The position numbers and the translations under genes were made by a program. 64,000 nt of DNA from Boesenbergia rotunda (lineage: Eukaryota; Streptophyta; Magnoliopsida; Zingiberales; Zingiberaceae). Below, in pieces: positions 49,900 to 61,426 of this stretch (the stretch's first letter is position 1; every line of letters starts with the position of its first letter). The notes below the pieces were generated by a model, which saw only the letters and a program-made list of their open reading frames with translations, was not told the origin of the DNA and made no database searches. Location of the stretch: assembly GCA_024364735.1 (NCBI GenBank), contig JAGFNQ010000297.1, positions 1,107,802-1,171,801 of the forward strand. Direction: 5' to 3'.

Positions 49900-50229
49900 A
49901 TTGTAAAATGATATTTTGCAATTATTATAAAATAATTGATGTCGCCAGGTCTTAAACTGGTAACCTTTTGTGTGTTAATCTAACGTGATAACCAAGTACA
50001 CCACGACCACAAAGTTAAGAGCCTTGCACTCTACAATATTCTGTTTGCATCCTCCCGGCAGCTTACCCGGATGACGCCCCCAAACAATCGTAAAATGATA
50101 TTATGCAATTATTATAAAATAATTAGCGTCGCCAGGACTCAAACCGAAAACCTTCTGTGTTATTTTGACGTGGTAACCAACTACACCATGACCACAAAGT
50201 TAAGAGTCTTGCATTCTATAATAAAGTTA
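49856..50229 (+). repeat. 187-bp tandem duplication: LTR tail plus tRNA-Val-like sequence
   Basis: Units 49856-50042 and 50043-50229 are about 90% alike. Each holds the last 44 bp of the LTR, then about 140 bp whose reverse complement contains gtggtgtacttggttatcacg, a loop with ttaacacac, and accagtttaagacctgg: the D arm, AAC anticodon loop and T arm of a plant tRNA-Val. The acceptor stem pairs only partly. It may be a tRNA-Val pseudogene or a SINE head. Confidence 0.8.
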
Positions 50230-50323
50230 TTCTGTAAACTGATATGATATTGATCAACGACATTTCGACCGTCGTTTCGCACGGAGAGAAGCCAGAGAAA
50301 CTCAAATGATCCGACTTCAAACG

Positions 50324-51017
50324 ATGGCAACAGAAGATGTTGTTCTATCTGATAACGCTAAATCTTATACGGTTTTTGCGTGAAGACCCACCATCCATTA
50401 AGGAAGGTGATGCCAACAGCAAGACTACATGCGATTCATGGTCGCATGGAGATTTTTTGTGCCGCAACTACGTTCTCAACGCATTGGATGACACGTTGTA
50501 TAACGTGTATAGTCCGATAGAGACGGTAAAATTTTTGTAGGACTCACTAGAGAAGAAATACAAAACCAAAATCATTGAATTGAAAAAATTCATCGTTGGC
50601 CGGTTTCTGGACTTCAAGATGGTGAATTCCAAGAGTGTGACATCTTAAGTCAAAGACATGCAACTGATACTGCTGGATCTGGATGCCGAAGGCATGAAGC
50701 TGAACGAGTCATTCAAAGTAGCCGCGGTAATCGGGAAACTCCCTCCATCGTGGAAGGATTTCAAAAATTACCTCAAGCACAAGCAAAAGGAGATGGGACT
50801 TGAAGATTTCATCCTGAGGCTCCGAATAAAGGAGGATAATCGAAAGTTATCTGACTCTAGAGGAGCGAAACGGGACATCGACGAGATATCTAATATGGTT
50901 AAGCCAAACGCCAAGAAATCGAAGCAATTCAAAATGAAGGCTCAAGGCAAGAAATTCAAGGGCTCGTGTTACAATTGCGGAAAGCTAGGAACCTGTCCAA
51001 ACATTGTAGACGCCTGA
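50324..51017 (+). pseudogene. copia gag fragment with zinc knuckle
   Basis: ATG 50324 starts MATEDVVL, followed by gag sequence with GDFLCRNYVLNALDDTLYNVY, AAVIGKLPPSWKDFKNYLKHK and a knuckle start CYNCGKLG. Stops fall at about 50381, 50538-50540 and 50646-50648, and the knuckle is followed by a frame change near 51000. Confidence 0.85.
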
Positions 51018-51600
51018 AGAAACCAACCAAGTGTCAAAAGGATGTTGTGAACCATGTCGCAACTTCTGATGACAGACTCCCTGATTTATTGGAACTAGAT
51101 CTCACTTCGATCGTGTTTGAAGCCAACATCATGGTGGACAACCCGAAGCAGTGGTGGATCGATACTGGAGCAACACGTCACATCTGTTCGGATAAGACGA
51201 TGTTCTCCAAGTATACTCCGATAAGTGGAAGAGAGTTCTATATGAGCAATTCCACTACATCGCTGATTGTCGAACTCGGAAAGTTATCCTGAAGATGACA
51301 TTTGGGAAGGAGTTAACACTCATTGATGTGCTCCACGTTCCTAACATCAGGAAGAACCTAGTTTCTGGTTCGACACTTGTTAATGTCGGCTTTAGACTAG
51401 TATTCCAATCAAACAACTTTATACTTACAAAGAATGGTGTCTTCGAAGGTAAGGGATATTTAGAACAAAGTTTGTTTAAAATAGTTGTAATGACTGTACA
51501 CCGTGAATTTGATGGTAATAAAATAAAGTTTTTAGTTACGTTATTGAGTGTTTTAATTTATGGCATAATCGACTTAGACATGTTAATAATAATATTCTGA
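51018..51600 (+). pseudogene. copia protease and pol N-terminal region
   Basis: WWIDTGATRHIC (about 51152-51188) is the copia protease active site. LTLIDVLHVPNIRKNLVSGSTL (51310-51375) is the usual strand-rich segment before integrase. A stop at about 51292 and a shift near 51530 split it. Confidence 0.85.
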
Positions 51601-51609
51601 AACGTCTCG

Positions 51610-52658
51610 TCAAATTAAATTTATTACCAAACGTCAATATTGATGAAACACACAAATATGAAGTGTGTGTGGAAGCTAAGATGACGAGACTACCTTTTCA
51701 TTCGGTCGAAAGGTCAACAACTCCTATAGAATTGATATATAGTGATCTATGTGACTTAAAATTCGTGAAAACTAGAGTAGGTAAAAAGTATTTTATTACT
51801 TTTATCGATTACTGCACGAGGTTCTGTTATGTATTTCTTTCAAGAAATAAAGATGAAGCCTTAGAGACTTTCATAACCTATAAAACAGAAGCTGAGAATC
51901 AACTTGATAAACGAATTAAAATAATTTGTAGCGATAGAGGTGGAGAATACGATGCACCGTTTGATGAGTTTTGTTTAGAATCTAACATTATTCATCAGAC
52001 AACGGCGCCATACTCACCTCAATTAAATGGTGTTGCCGAACGTAAAAATCGGACACTAAAAAAAATGATAAATGTCTTGTTGATAAATTCAGGCTTACCC
52101 CAGAATATGTGGGTGGAAGCTATATTATCGGCAAATTACATTCTCAATAAAATCTCTCACAAGAAAAGCGATTAAATGTCATACGAAATATGGAAAGGTC
52201 GAGAGTCATCGTACAAATACTTGAAGGTGTGTGGGTACTTGGTAATAGTCGAAGTACCCAAGCTAAAACAAGTAAAGATCGAATCTAAAACGTTCAATGC
52301 GATATTTGTCGGATATGCCTATAACAGTAGTGTATATCGTTTCATAGTTCACAAGTTAGACATTCCTGATATTTATGTGGGAATAACTATAGAATCTCGG
52401 AATGCAACATTCTTTGAAAATGTATTCCCATATAAGAAGGGAAACGTTCAAAGTGATTACAACGGAAGTTCTAACGAACAAGACGTTTCAGAACTTAGTT
52501 GTCGTAAAAGAACTATTGACGATCAAGGCTTAGAGTCACGTCGAAGCAAACGGGTTAGAGTTGAGAAATCGTCCGGGCCGGACTTCATGACTTTTATGTC
52601 AGAAATAGACCCAAGAACATTAAGTGAAGTTCTCTCTAGTCCAAACGCCCCATTATGA
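51610..52658 (+). pseudogene. copia integrase
   Basis: The core has IYSDLCD and ICSDRGGEY for the two aspartates and YSPQLNGVAERKN for the glutamate, all in one frame (51663-52175). The C-terminal part follows after a TAA at 52173-52175 with KVCGYLVIVEVPK and FVGYAYNSSVYR. A His/Cys finger upstream is not recognisable. Confidence 0.88.
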
Positions 52659-53608
52659 CAAGAGGCTGTCAATAATGAAATCGAATCCATCATGAATAAT
52701 TATATTTGGGAATTAGTAGACCTTTCTACTGGTACTAAACCATTAGGTTGTAAGTGGATACTAAAACACAAGTATAAAGTTGATGGATCGATTGATAAGT
52801 ATAAGGCTAGACTTGTAGCCAAAAGGTTCAAGCAAAAGAAAGGTCTTGACTACTTCGATACCTACTTACCTGTGATAAGGATTACGTCCATACGAGTGCT
52901 GATAGTCATCGCAGCATTGTATGACCTTGAAATATATCAAATGGATGTTAAGACTGCGTTCTTAAATGGTGAATTGGAAGAAGAAATCTACATGGAGCAA
53001 CCCGAGGGGTTCGTAGCTCCAAGAAAAGATAAAAAGGTGTGTTGACTTGTTAAGTCGTTATACGGACTTAAACAATCGCCTAAACAATGACACGAAAAAT
53101 TTGACAAAATAATGATGTCAAACGAATTCAAAATACATGAATGTGACAAATGCAATTATGTCAAAATCACACCTGAAGGTCATGTAATCGTGTGTTTATA
53201 CGTAGGCGACATGCTTGTAATGAGCAGTAATCATGAGATTATCATGAATTCAATGAGAATGTTGACCAACAATTTCGATATGAAAAATATGGGTCGAGCG
53301 GATGTTATATTGGGAATTAAAATTCTCAGGACATCTGATAGGATAGTTTTGACACAATTCCACTATGTACAATCGATATTGAAAAAGCTCAATGCGTACG
53401 ATCTCTCTACAGTTAAAACACCTATGGGTATAAGTCAACACTTTGCGAAAAACCATGGTGAGCCCATATCGCAATTGGAATATTCTCGGATAATAGGTAG
53501 CTTGATGTATCTCACAAACTGCACGCGTCCGGATATTGCCTGTGCGGTCAATAAGCTGAGTTGTTTTACGAGTAATCCAAACGACACCCATTGGAAAGTA
53601 CTAATGTG
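52659..53608 (+). pseudogene. copia reverse transcriptase
   Basis: LGCKWILKHKYKVDGSIDKYKARLVAK and YQMDVKTAFLNGELEEEIYM are intact, and SLYGLKQSPK follows. The active-site box is LYVGDMLV, with one aspartate changed to glycine. TGA stops occur at 53043-53045, 53088-53090 and 53607-53609. Confidence 0.9.
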
Positions 53609-53609
53609 A

Positions 53610-54157
53610 GTTCTTAGATATTTGAAATATACTATGAACTACGGATTACATTATGGAAGATATCCCACTGTCTTAGAGAGATACCGTGATGCTAATTGGA
53701 TATCAGATACAAAAAACTTCAAATCCACTTGTGGATATGTATTCACGATCGGTGGGGGAGTAGTATCTTGAAAGTCCACTAAGCAAACGTACATTGCTCG
53801 ATCAACTATGGAATCCGAGTTTATAGTACTATAGTACTAGACAAATCAGCTGAGGAAGCTGAATGACTACGGAACTTCTTAGAAGATATTCCGAGTTGGA
53901 CGAAACATGTGTCCGCTGTACTTATACACTGTAATAGTCAATCGGTGATTGGAAGAACACAGAGTAATATGTATAATGGTAAGTCACGACATATACGTCG
54001 TAGACACAATACCATTAGGCAGTTGATCTCGAATAGAATGATTGCAATCGAATATGTTAAGTCCAAAGATAATTTGGCAGATCCTCTTACGAAGGGGTTA
54101 AATCGAGATCAAGTATACTACTCATCAAGAGGAATGAGATTAAAAATTTACAACTAA
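53610..54157 (+). pseudogene. copia RNase H
   Basis: DANWISDTKNFKSTCGYVF, STKQTYIARSTMESEF and KSRHIRRRHNTIRQL..YVKSKDNLADPLTKGL are standard RNase H end motifs. A TGA at 53769-53771 and a small insertion near 53830 break the frame. Confidence 0.88.
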
Positions 54158-54524
54158 AACGATTATAGCGGTAACCTTACCTTGTTGACTGAAGATCCCA
54201 AGATCTTGGTTCAATAGGACAACGAAGTTATAAAAGTTGTATTACAACACACGAGATATATTATCTCTATCTTAGTCCTAAGATGAATATGTATTGTCCT
54301 ACCACTGTAGTGAGGTTAAGCTTATGCTTTTAATGACTTCTATACCTTTATAAGGTGGATTATGGTGGGATACTCTTGATAGAAGCGTCGCCTATATGAG
54401 TGTGAAGATAGACCGTTTCAATAAAACACTTATAAATCCAAGATAATGTCCATGGCCAAAACAGAACCATCCATGAGAACCAAAAGTATGTAAGATAAGT
54501 CCTTGTGTGAGTGTTATTGTCTTA

Positions 54525-54739
54525 GAGGGCGCTTGGTATATATTCGGCAATGAGAATGGTAATGGGTTTTGATTGAGGGGTTTATGGGTTTGGTGATAAC
54601 CTAGTAGGGGCTAGGTTATAAAATCATGGGTATCATATCCATATTTTGATCCCGGTCCCGTATACCAAGCATCATCAATGGGAATGAAATAAATTTCATT
54701 CTCATTCCCGACTTCTAAACCCGCTTACTAAGCGCCCTC
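54525..54739 (+). mobile_element. Harbinger/Tourist-like MITE, copy 2
   Basis: TTA is duplicated at 54522-54524 and 54740-54742. Termini gagggcgcttggta and taagcgccctc are inverted. It is full-length homologous to 7469-7682 in reverse. It lies in the 3' non-coding part of the copia element, so it arrived later. Confidence 0.88.
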
Positions 54740-55249
54740 TTAGTATACACAAACAACTAAGCAGTTTAAGACATCACGTTCATTGCGAAACCTAGTATGC
54801 TCGATAATATTCCACTACGAAAAGTTTAAAGCCACAAGCTACCTCTCACGATGCATTCTCTTATAAAGTGTCAGCATGCATACATGCATTAATTTTCATT
54901 CGTGTAGAGGATCGTTGGATATTTGGTGCTTAAAATATTTAAGACCAAATACGGATTTGCAAAGGAAAATTGAGGTGTCATCAATCGGTGAAAATCAGAA
55001 TTGGTTTCGCGTAGATGAATTTAGACTATTAATTTACTCAAAATCGATTACGGGTGAATGAGAAATTAATTGTTTAAAGTTAACCCAAAATTTGCATAAA
55101 AGGAAGTAGATGAGGATTAGTTTCCACATCTAAAATTTCCGAAGGGATTTACTTCCTTATATGTGTTCCTATATTAATGGAATTAAAAAGAAACATAGGT
55201 AGTCTCTTCTTATATGCGAGTAGGTGCTCGCACCTGCGCAATGGGGCTT

Positions 55250-55997
55250 TGTTGGCACACTTTACACTTCACAAGTATGTATCGTCGTGAGGAGCTTAAA
55301 TTTATGTTCTAAGTGACGTGTCACTCAGGGTGATGTGTCGGTGACGTGGCAGTGCTACGTGGCGCTCGGTTGACATAGCATGTGATGTGGCAGTGCCTGT
55401 GTGACACTCAGATAAGAGGAGAGAGATGACTGGACTACTGACTGGGCAAACAAATATCAACCGTTGGACGAAGATGGGTGATGGATCGCAAGTAACGCGA
55501 TCTAGAGCGTTAATCGTTAAGAGTCACGATCTGACCATTGGTGCAGAGACTTGATTTGAAGCGCCAGATCAAATTTGGTGGCTGAGATCAAAGGGAGATT
55601 TGAAAAGTTACAACCATTCAGATCTGATGGATGAGATCAATGGGCTATTTGAAGAGTTGTAACCCTTCAGATCGAACGACCCAGATTAATCCTAGATCAA
55701 AAGTTATACTCACTTATCAACGAGTACCTCACTTCTTCCATTGTATAAATAGAGTCCTCTAAATAATCGTGTGCATCCAGAGTCCGAAAAGCCTACGAAA
55801 AGGTTTGCTAGTCTCGAAATTTGTAGTGCTGCTATTTCGGGACATCGTCGTTGTATTTTAGGAAATGAATTGCTGCTATCTATGAGCACATGTACCGGAG
55901 CAATATTTTTTTACGGAGATAGTGTCTAATTCTAAACTCGACGAAATTATATCAGTTTGTATCCTCTCGACGACTTATCCGAACGACGCTCCAAACA
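55250..55997 (+). repeat. 3' LTR of the copia element
   Basis: Begins tgttggcacac right after a polypurine-like tract and ends ccaaaca. Contains a TATA-like tataaatagagtcc near 55744. Matches the 5' LTR. Confidence 0.9.
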
Positions 55998-56765
55998 GCT
56001 AGTCTATCAGTGATTTCTCTGTATTCGGAAAAGTTGGCGTAGGCTTAGATGTACTGACACAATCAATATATAAATGTTTGTGTACTGCTAACAATAACTG
56101 TCATTCAACTTTATCGATTAATATATATTGACAGAGGCATTTACATTCATCATGTTTGGATCTTTATTTGTCATATGGATTACACTTGTAGATCTCAAGT
56201 GCCAAGTTCATACTTGCTAACAGTATTGTCATGTTTTTGATGATATGGCCACACACTGGTACAACACATAAATCCAACTAAAGTAGCACAGCTTTCTTTT
56301 GGATTTTTCATCTTTTCCATTGATAGGATTCAACTCGATCGAATGTCGATGGGAGCTGTTTCAAATCAGCTCGATTGTTAGATAGGATTGTTTGGGCTTG
56401 TTATCCTGACCTAAACGATACAGTGAGGATTGATATAATAGCATTTTACTCAATCGCGTAAGAAAGTTTCCGTATTATCTATTTTATGTATTTAACTTTT
56501 GTAATTTCAAAAACTTGTAGTATATTTCCGTCATACCCTTCCTCCATTCAACTAAATAATCAAGTGAGTTTGTGTGCGTGCATCTCTAAGTTTTTAAAAA
56601 ACCCGTGTAAGTTTTTAAAAATTTATTACTCTCAGCTTTTGCTATTGAATTCAGGTTTGAGGATATGAATATATTAAGAAGGTGCGTATGAATACATTAA
56701 TTTTGATTTGAAATGATATAGAGTTCTCTAGATACATCTAATGAAATTAATTGATTCACTTACAC
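55998..56765. other. intergenic DNA
   Basis: No gene or repeat structure recognised. Confidence 0.5.
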
Positions 56766-57133
56766 CATGTTTGAAAAGAGATATAATTGAATTCCTTTAG
56801 AAATTAGAATTCAATTCTACCGTTTGGAATACATTTTCAGCCAGTAAATAAGGAATTGGAATTCAATTCCTTTCAAATCTTTCAAAATAAATCAGACCTA
56901 AAGAAAGAAATTGCTCTAACAAATGAAAATGACTAAATAATCCTTTATTTCTCACTCAGCGTCATTTTAGATAAAGGACAAAATTATAAAAATTGAATTC
57001 AATTCTTATAGATTCCAAATCAAGAAATTTAATTTAATTCTGTTATTTACTAACTTATTCTAAACATGAGAATTGAATTCAATTCCTAATGAAATTCAAT
57101 TCAATTCCTTTGCTTAAAAAATTTTCAAACATG
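56766..57133. mobile_element. MITE with imperfect inverted ends
   Basis: Ends are catgtttgaaaa and the complement ttttcaaacatg, 12 bp perfect. The interior contains many copies of the palindromic aattgaattcaatt motif. No clear TSD, so the superfamily is open. Confidence 0.6.
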
Positions 57134-57244
57134 ATGTTAGAGAATTTCGATTTATTTCAAATTATGTATCTATTTTCTCATATTTAAATTTGATAGGGTA
57201 AATTTTTAAAAAATTACATTCAAATCTATGTTTTTTTCACGGAA

Positions 57245-57480
57245 AAGAGTAGTATAACATGATTGTGTTACTTTTTTTTTTGAAATTAAGAAAAATAGAT
57301 AAAATAGGTAATACTGAAACTCTATAACAATTATTTTTTACGGTTTATTGATTTGAATTCAAAAGAGTAGTATGACAGGATTGAGTTATTTTTTTTGAAA
57401 TTGAGAAAGTTAGATAGAATGGGTAATACTGAAACTTTATAATAATCATTTATTGGGGTTATTGATTTAATTCTGAATTT
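57245..57480. repeat. tandem duplication of about 115 bp
   Basis: aaaagagtagtat.aca.gattg..gtta starts near 57244 and again near 57361; both copies continue through gaaattaagaaaaatagataaaataggtaatactgaaact-like sequence with scattered differences. Confidence 0.8.
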
Positions 57481-58047
57481 ATTTTTTTCTAAAATATATT
57501 CTAATAAAAATTTAATTAGTCTATTTAAATTTTTAATTGTTTTTTAAATTTAATTTTTTAATATTAGTATAAATTTAATATTGACTAAATTCTTCTATTT
57601 TTTTCTTCTATTTTTCTATTTCATATCCGAAATTTAAAAAAAAATTAACATGATAATTTATACCGAATGAATTAAAAATCTTTAATTTTATACTTATTTG
57701 AAAGAGAAATAAAGAATGATGATAGGAGATCATCAATGGGAAGAAAAATAATATCCTTCGAAAGTATTTTCGATAAGGGAGGAGAAAAGTCAAATGACTT
57801 ATTCCAAGTGGTAAATGGAGATATATGTTATCTAACGTTTCGGATTTAAATCCTCTTAGCAACAAAAATTTAAAAAAAAAATTCTCTATTTGTGAGGCAT
57901 GTTAACTGAGGTGTTATTTTGACAGTGAACGCTCTTATCAACTAATAGAATCTACTTCCAAAAATTTCTTAAAGGGTTTCTGAATATGTGGTCACTTCGA
58001 CGGTGGAGCCGGTCACTATAAAAAGTTTACCCGGAAAGTTTTAGCTT
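57481..58047. other. intergenic AT-rich DNA
   Basis: A stretch near 57750-57790 (tccttcgaaagtattttcgataagggaggag) is repeated at 58755-58785. No gene seen. Confidence 0.5.
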
Positions 58048-58246
58048 CCGGAGCTATGGTACAACGGTAGGGCGACTAGTCACTATCCTAGACATCCACG
58101 ATTCGATCTCCAGCTATGGCGTATTTGTAGAAATTTTTTCTCCAAATGGTGCGCGAATCCTGGGATGTTGAGCTTCTAGACCGCCCACTGCGAGCGCTTT
58201 CTGATTTACCCTAGCGCTTGGTGAGAAACTTCTGTGAGGCCGAGCC
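58048..58246 (+). mobile_element. SINE family 1 copy
   Basis: A box gctatggtacaacggtaggg, B-box-like cgattcgatctcc, then ctccaaatggtgcgcgaatcctggg and ttctagaccgcccactgcgag as in the other copies. The 3' end is hard to place because a Mutator-type element follows at 58256. Confidence 0.75.
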
Positions 58247-58255
58247 CTGGCGGCC

Positions 58256-58636
58256 CAGACCGGATCCTCTGTACCGGGATCTCTCCTGTACCCGTGTACC
58301 AACTCGCCGACGGTCGCCGGGGAGTCGTCCGATCGACAATCGGACAGTACCGGTGGCTTTCGGCCGTCGTCCCGAACAAAACTATACCCTGGGGGTACGG
58401 TGAACCCGTCGGGTATCGCCGCAATTGTGATGTTACCGTATTCACCGTCGAATCCGACGAGACGTCTGATGCGACGATTTCGACCGATTCACCGTTCTCC
58501 GAGGATATCATCTTATTCGGAACGACGATCAAAAATTATTGGTGGTGTCCGATCGTCGATCAGACGACTCACCGGCGACTGCCGGCGAGTTGGTACACGG
58601 GTATAGGGGAGATCCCGGTACAGAGGATCCGATCTG
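58256..58636. mobile_element. Mutator-type foldback MITE
   Basis: An exact 9-bp target duplication, ctggcggcc, lies at 58247-58255 and 58637-58645. The ends cagaccggatcctctgtacc and the complement of cagatcggatcctctgtacc start inverted arms of about 90-120 bp, with about 90% pairing between 58256-58350 and 58543-58636. Arms of this length and a 9-bp TSD fit Mutator-like MITEs. The unit is 381 bp and much GC-richer than its surroundings. No transposase. Confidence 0.85.
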
Positions 58637-58649
58637 CTGGCGGCCGATG

Positions 58650-59055
58650 GAAATCTTCGGTAAATTGAGTCGGTTGTCCAAGGTTGAAAAAACTTCGTTA
58701 ACCTCAGGGAGGATAAAAGCACAAGATATGAAATGAGAGACAAGAAAACAACTCCTTCGAAAATATTTTAGATAAGGGAGGAGTAAAGTACAGGACACGA
58801 AGTGAGAGAGAAAGAAGACATGAAAATAACGATAATTATTGGTGTTTATGTTTTTTTAAAGATCAATAGAAAAAAATCGATTAAGTTTTAAAAATAAAAT
58901 ATATAATTAAGAAATTAATAAAAATTAAAATTTTGAATAATTTAAAATTGATGTTTTTTAAAATTAATTTAAAATTAAGGGTAATTTTTTAAATATATAT
59001 ATATAAATAGAACGTATAAAATTAAGACCCTTAATTTTATTGAGTCTTAATTTTA
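58650..59055. other. intergenic DNA
   Basis: Carries the repeat of 57750-57790 near 58755. AT-rich; no gene. Confidence 0.5.
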
Positions 59056-59059
59056 GATC

Positions 59060-59240
59060 AGGTAGCAGGTGAATTTGAGATAATCGATTCGATCTTATAG
59101 AAGTTTTTTATTGATTATCAAGATAAATTGAGAAATGCTGGTGATGAACAATTTAGAAATCTAATATCTTAAAATTCGTGTCTTATTAAATTTTTTTTTT
59201 TATAAAATATATCGAGGTTGAGGTTGCACTGTAGAGGAGG
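59060..59240 (-). mobile_element. SINE family 1 remnant
   Basis: Minus-strand body and 3' part are recognisable (gatcttatagaagtttttt, gataaattgagaaatgctgg, ttcgtgtcttattaaa), but the tRNA-like head is degraded. Confidence 0.55.
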
Positions 59241-60343
59241 GATGAGATAGTGACTGATTTTTTGAGTCCTGGTCTTAGGAACAGAGGTCTATACCTTATC
59301 CGATACTGAAAATTATTATAATATTATGATTGTCTGACATCTTTTTTATATTAGATATTTTTTAATAATAATAATATTTTATTTGAAGCAGGAAATAATT
59401 GAATCTGAGGGTACAGGAATTAATTGGATCGAATTATTGATCAGTTAAAAAATCGCCTTGGCCTCCAGATTGAGATCGGCTACCGCCTGTCCACTGTTGG
59501 CATTGTCGCCTGCTCCGCATTCGGGTCAATTTCCTTTACTGTCGCAATAAACAATTCAAAAATTTAATAGAAAAAGATACTAACATATTATTAAAAAAAT
59601 GACAAAGAAAATGAAAATGAAAAAGTGAAAAACATAATGAATAAATATTTTATATGTAATAATTTTTAACGGGTTCATCGTACTCCCTAGGATATAGTTT
59701 GATTCGGGACGGCGACCGAAGACCGCCGATGGCGTCCAAGCGATAATCGGACATGTGCATATAAAATACCACATCATGCCACGTCTTTCACTATATTTTT
59801 CATTCTTTTATTTTACTCTCTCTATTATTGCTCTATTATTAATATTCTATCAGAACACGATTAAATAATATATATATATATATATATTTAATTTAAAAAA
59901 ATTAAAAATTTATCACTAAAAATAAATGAATAATATGATCAAATAATTAAAAATGGTCGATAAATCAGTGGTAAAAAATTACTAATAGGAGCGATTTTTA
60001 CAAATCATTCCTACAAACGATTTAGTTGGTATAATATCCTACAAACGATTTAGTTGGTATAATATACCTAACAATTGTTAACCATTAGATTAGAAATTTA
60101 TAAAAGCAGTTACTGGATCGATCTTATAGAGTACTTATATAAGCAATTATAGCCGCTGTTAAAAGTTTATAATTTGATCTTATAGAAGCAGTTCCAACGG
60201 TCAATTCTATAAGTTTCATTTAGGAGTTGAGATCGTTTTTAAAGATCAAATATGAAGTTTTAAACAACGCAATAAATTTAAATATTATATTTCAACACCA
60301 ACAAATTTCTTTTAATACTTATACATTCCCGTGGTCAGTTAAT
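59241..60343. other. intergenic DNA with foldback-element scrap and (TA)n
   Basis: 59665-59755 matches, in reverse, the 58320-58405 part of the Mutator foldback element (ggatatagtttgattcgggacgg; ataatcggac). A (TA)n run occurs at about 59868-59886. tacaaacgatttagttggtataatat is duplicated at about 60012 and 60040. No gene. Confidence 0.55.
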
Positions 60344-60690
60344 TTGAGCCAGAACTAGATCAATAGATACCTGATAGTATCACGAGCTCGGGGTTAGGTC
60401 CGATTAGAACCCGACTAAGAGCGGATCTATCATATTGATATTTAAGCGTTTTGAAATCGCTCTTATATTCCTATATGAGCGATTTAAAACTATTCTTACA
60501 CTTAAAGGAGTTAGTTTGTGTTAGAACTAGGTCAATGGATATCCGATATTGTTACGAGCCCGGAGTCATGTTCGATTCGAACTCGGCCCAGGGCGGATAT
60601 ATCATATTGACATTTAATCATTTTGAAATTACTCTTATATTCCTGACATATAGGCATAGTTTAAAATTATTCTTACACCTAAAAGTTTTT
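60344..60690. repeat. tandem duplication of about 180 bp
   Basis: agaactag.tcaat.gata.c.gata.t.t.acgagc.cgg starts at about 60352 and again at about 60523. Both copies continue through gcggat.tatcatattga.attta and end ttcttacac.taaa. About 80% alike. Confidence 0.8.
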
Positions 60691-61300
60691 AGAATAATTT
60701 AAGCCGGTTTATAAAAATATTATTATATGTATAATATGTCAGATTGATTTTAATTTGTACCTAAAAATAAGAATGATTTTTTAACTTTTATCGATAACTA
60801 CAAAGACTGTTTCTATAAGATATAAAATCGTTTTAATAGATATAACAACAGCAAAAAATAATAATAATAATAATAACAAGATAAGATAAGTTATGGATAC
60901 CTAATTTTTCTTAATAATCACGAGGACAACGAGAGAATATCAAATTCGATTTAGTTTCAATTCCCACCTAACTCCACATGTAAAAGTTCGATTTGTCCGT
61001 TGAAAATTATTATTTTTTAAAGTAAAAAATATAAAAGTATCTTTTATTTTTTTATTATTAGAAATAATTTATTGAAAAAAAATCTTCCCGTAAATTATTC
61101 ATTATTTATAGCTGTTTTTAGCCTAAATTATTTGGGTTTAAAACTACTTAATGAGATGAAAAATAAAAAAGAATTTTTTTTTAATTTTTATTATTATCAA
61201 AAGACATTATTTCAAAAATTTAATCTTTTGATGCACTGTCAAAAATGTTATTACGGAGGAAATTGTATTTTATTCATAATAATATTTGTCATAATAGAGC
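60691..61300. other. AT-rich upstream DNA
   Basis: Includes a short (ATA)n run near 60859-60876. No gene recognised. Confidence 0.5.
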
Positions 61301-61309
61301 TATAAATAT
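61301..61309 (+). promoter_or_regulatory. TATA box of the GTP cyclohydrolase gene
   Basis: tataaatat lies 118-126 bp before the ATG. A CT-rich stretch (61368-61392) in the presumed 5' UTR follows, typical of plant leaders. Confidence 0.6.
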
Positions 61310-61426
61310 AATGAATAGTATGGCATTTCATCGTAGCCCAATTATCTCCTTTTGAGGGTCGAACACACTCTCTCTCTCGATCTCTCTCTCCATTTCCTTC
61401 GTCCTCACTCTCGCTCCGGCGTCGAC

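Larger units (their letters stand above)
49236..55997 (+). mobile_element. Ty1/copia retrotransposon, decayed
   Basis: The two LTRs lie at 49236-49899 (lacking about its first 140 bp) and 55250-55997 (TG...CA, 748 bp). They align along about 660 bp with many differences. A polypurine-like tract, caatggggcttt, precedes the 3' LTR. Gag, protease, integrase, RT and RNase H occur in the copia order. The element is broken by nonsense codons and has a MITE in its 3' non-coding region. Confidence 0.92.

Noticed and set aside
49936..50190. Functional tRNA-Val gene on the minus strand
   Set aside because: The acceptor and anticodon stems have several mismatches, the block is duplicated with LTR sequence, and there is no intact cloverleaf.
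58234..58668. 144-codon frame at 58234-58668
   Set aside because: It runs through both arms of a foldback transposable element, so it is an inverted-repeat artefact of GC-rich DNA.
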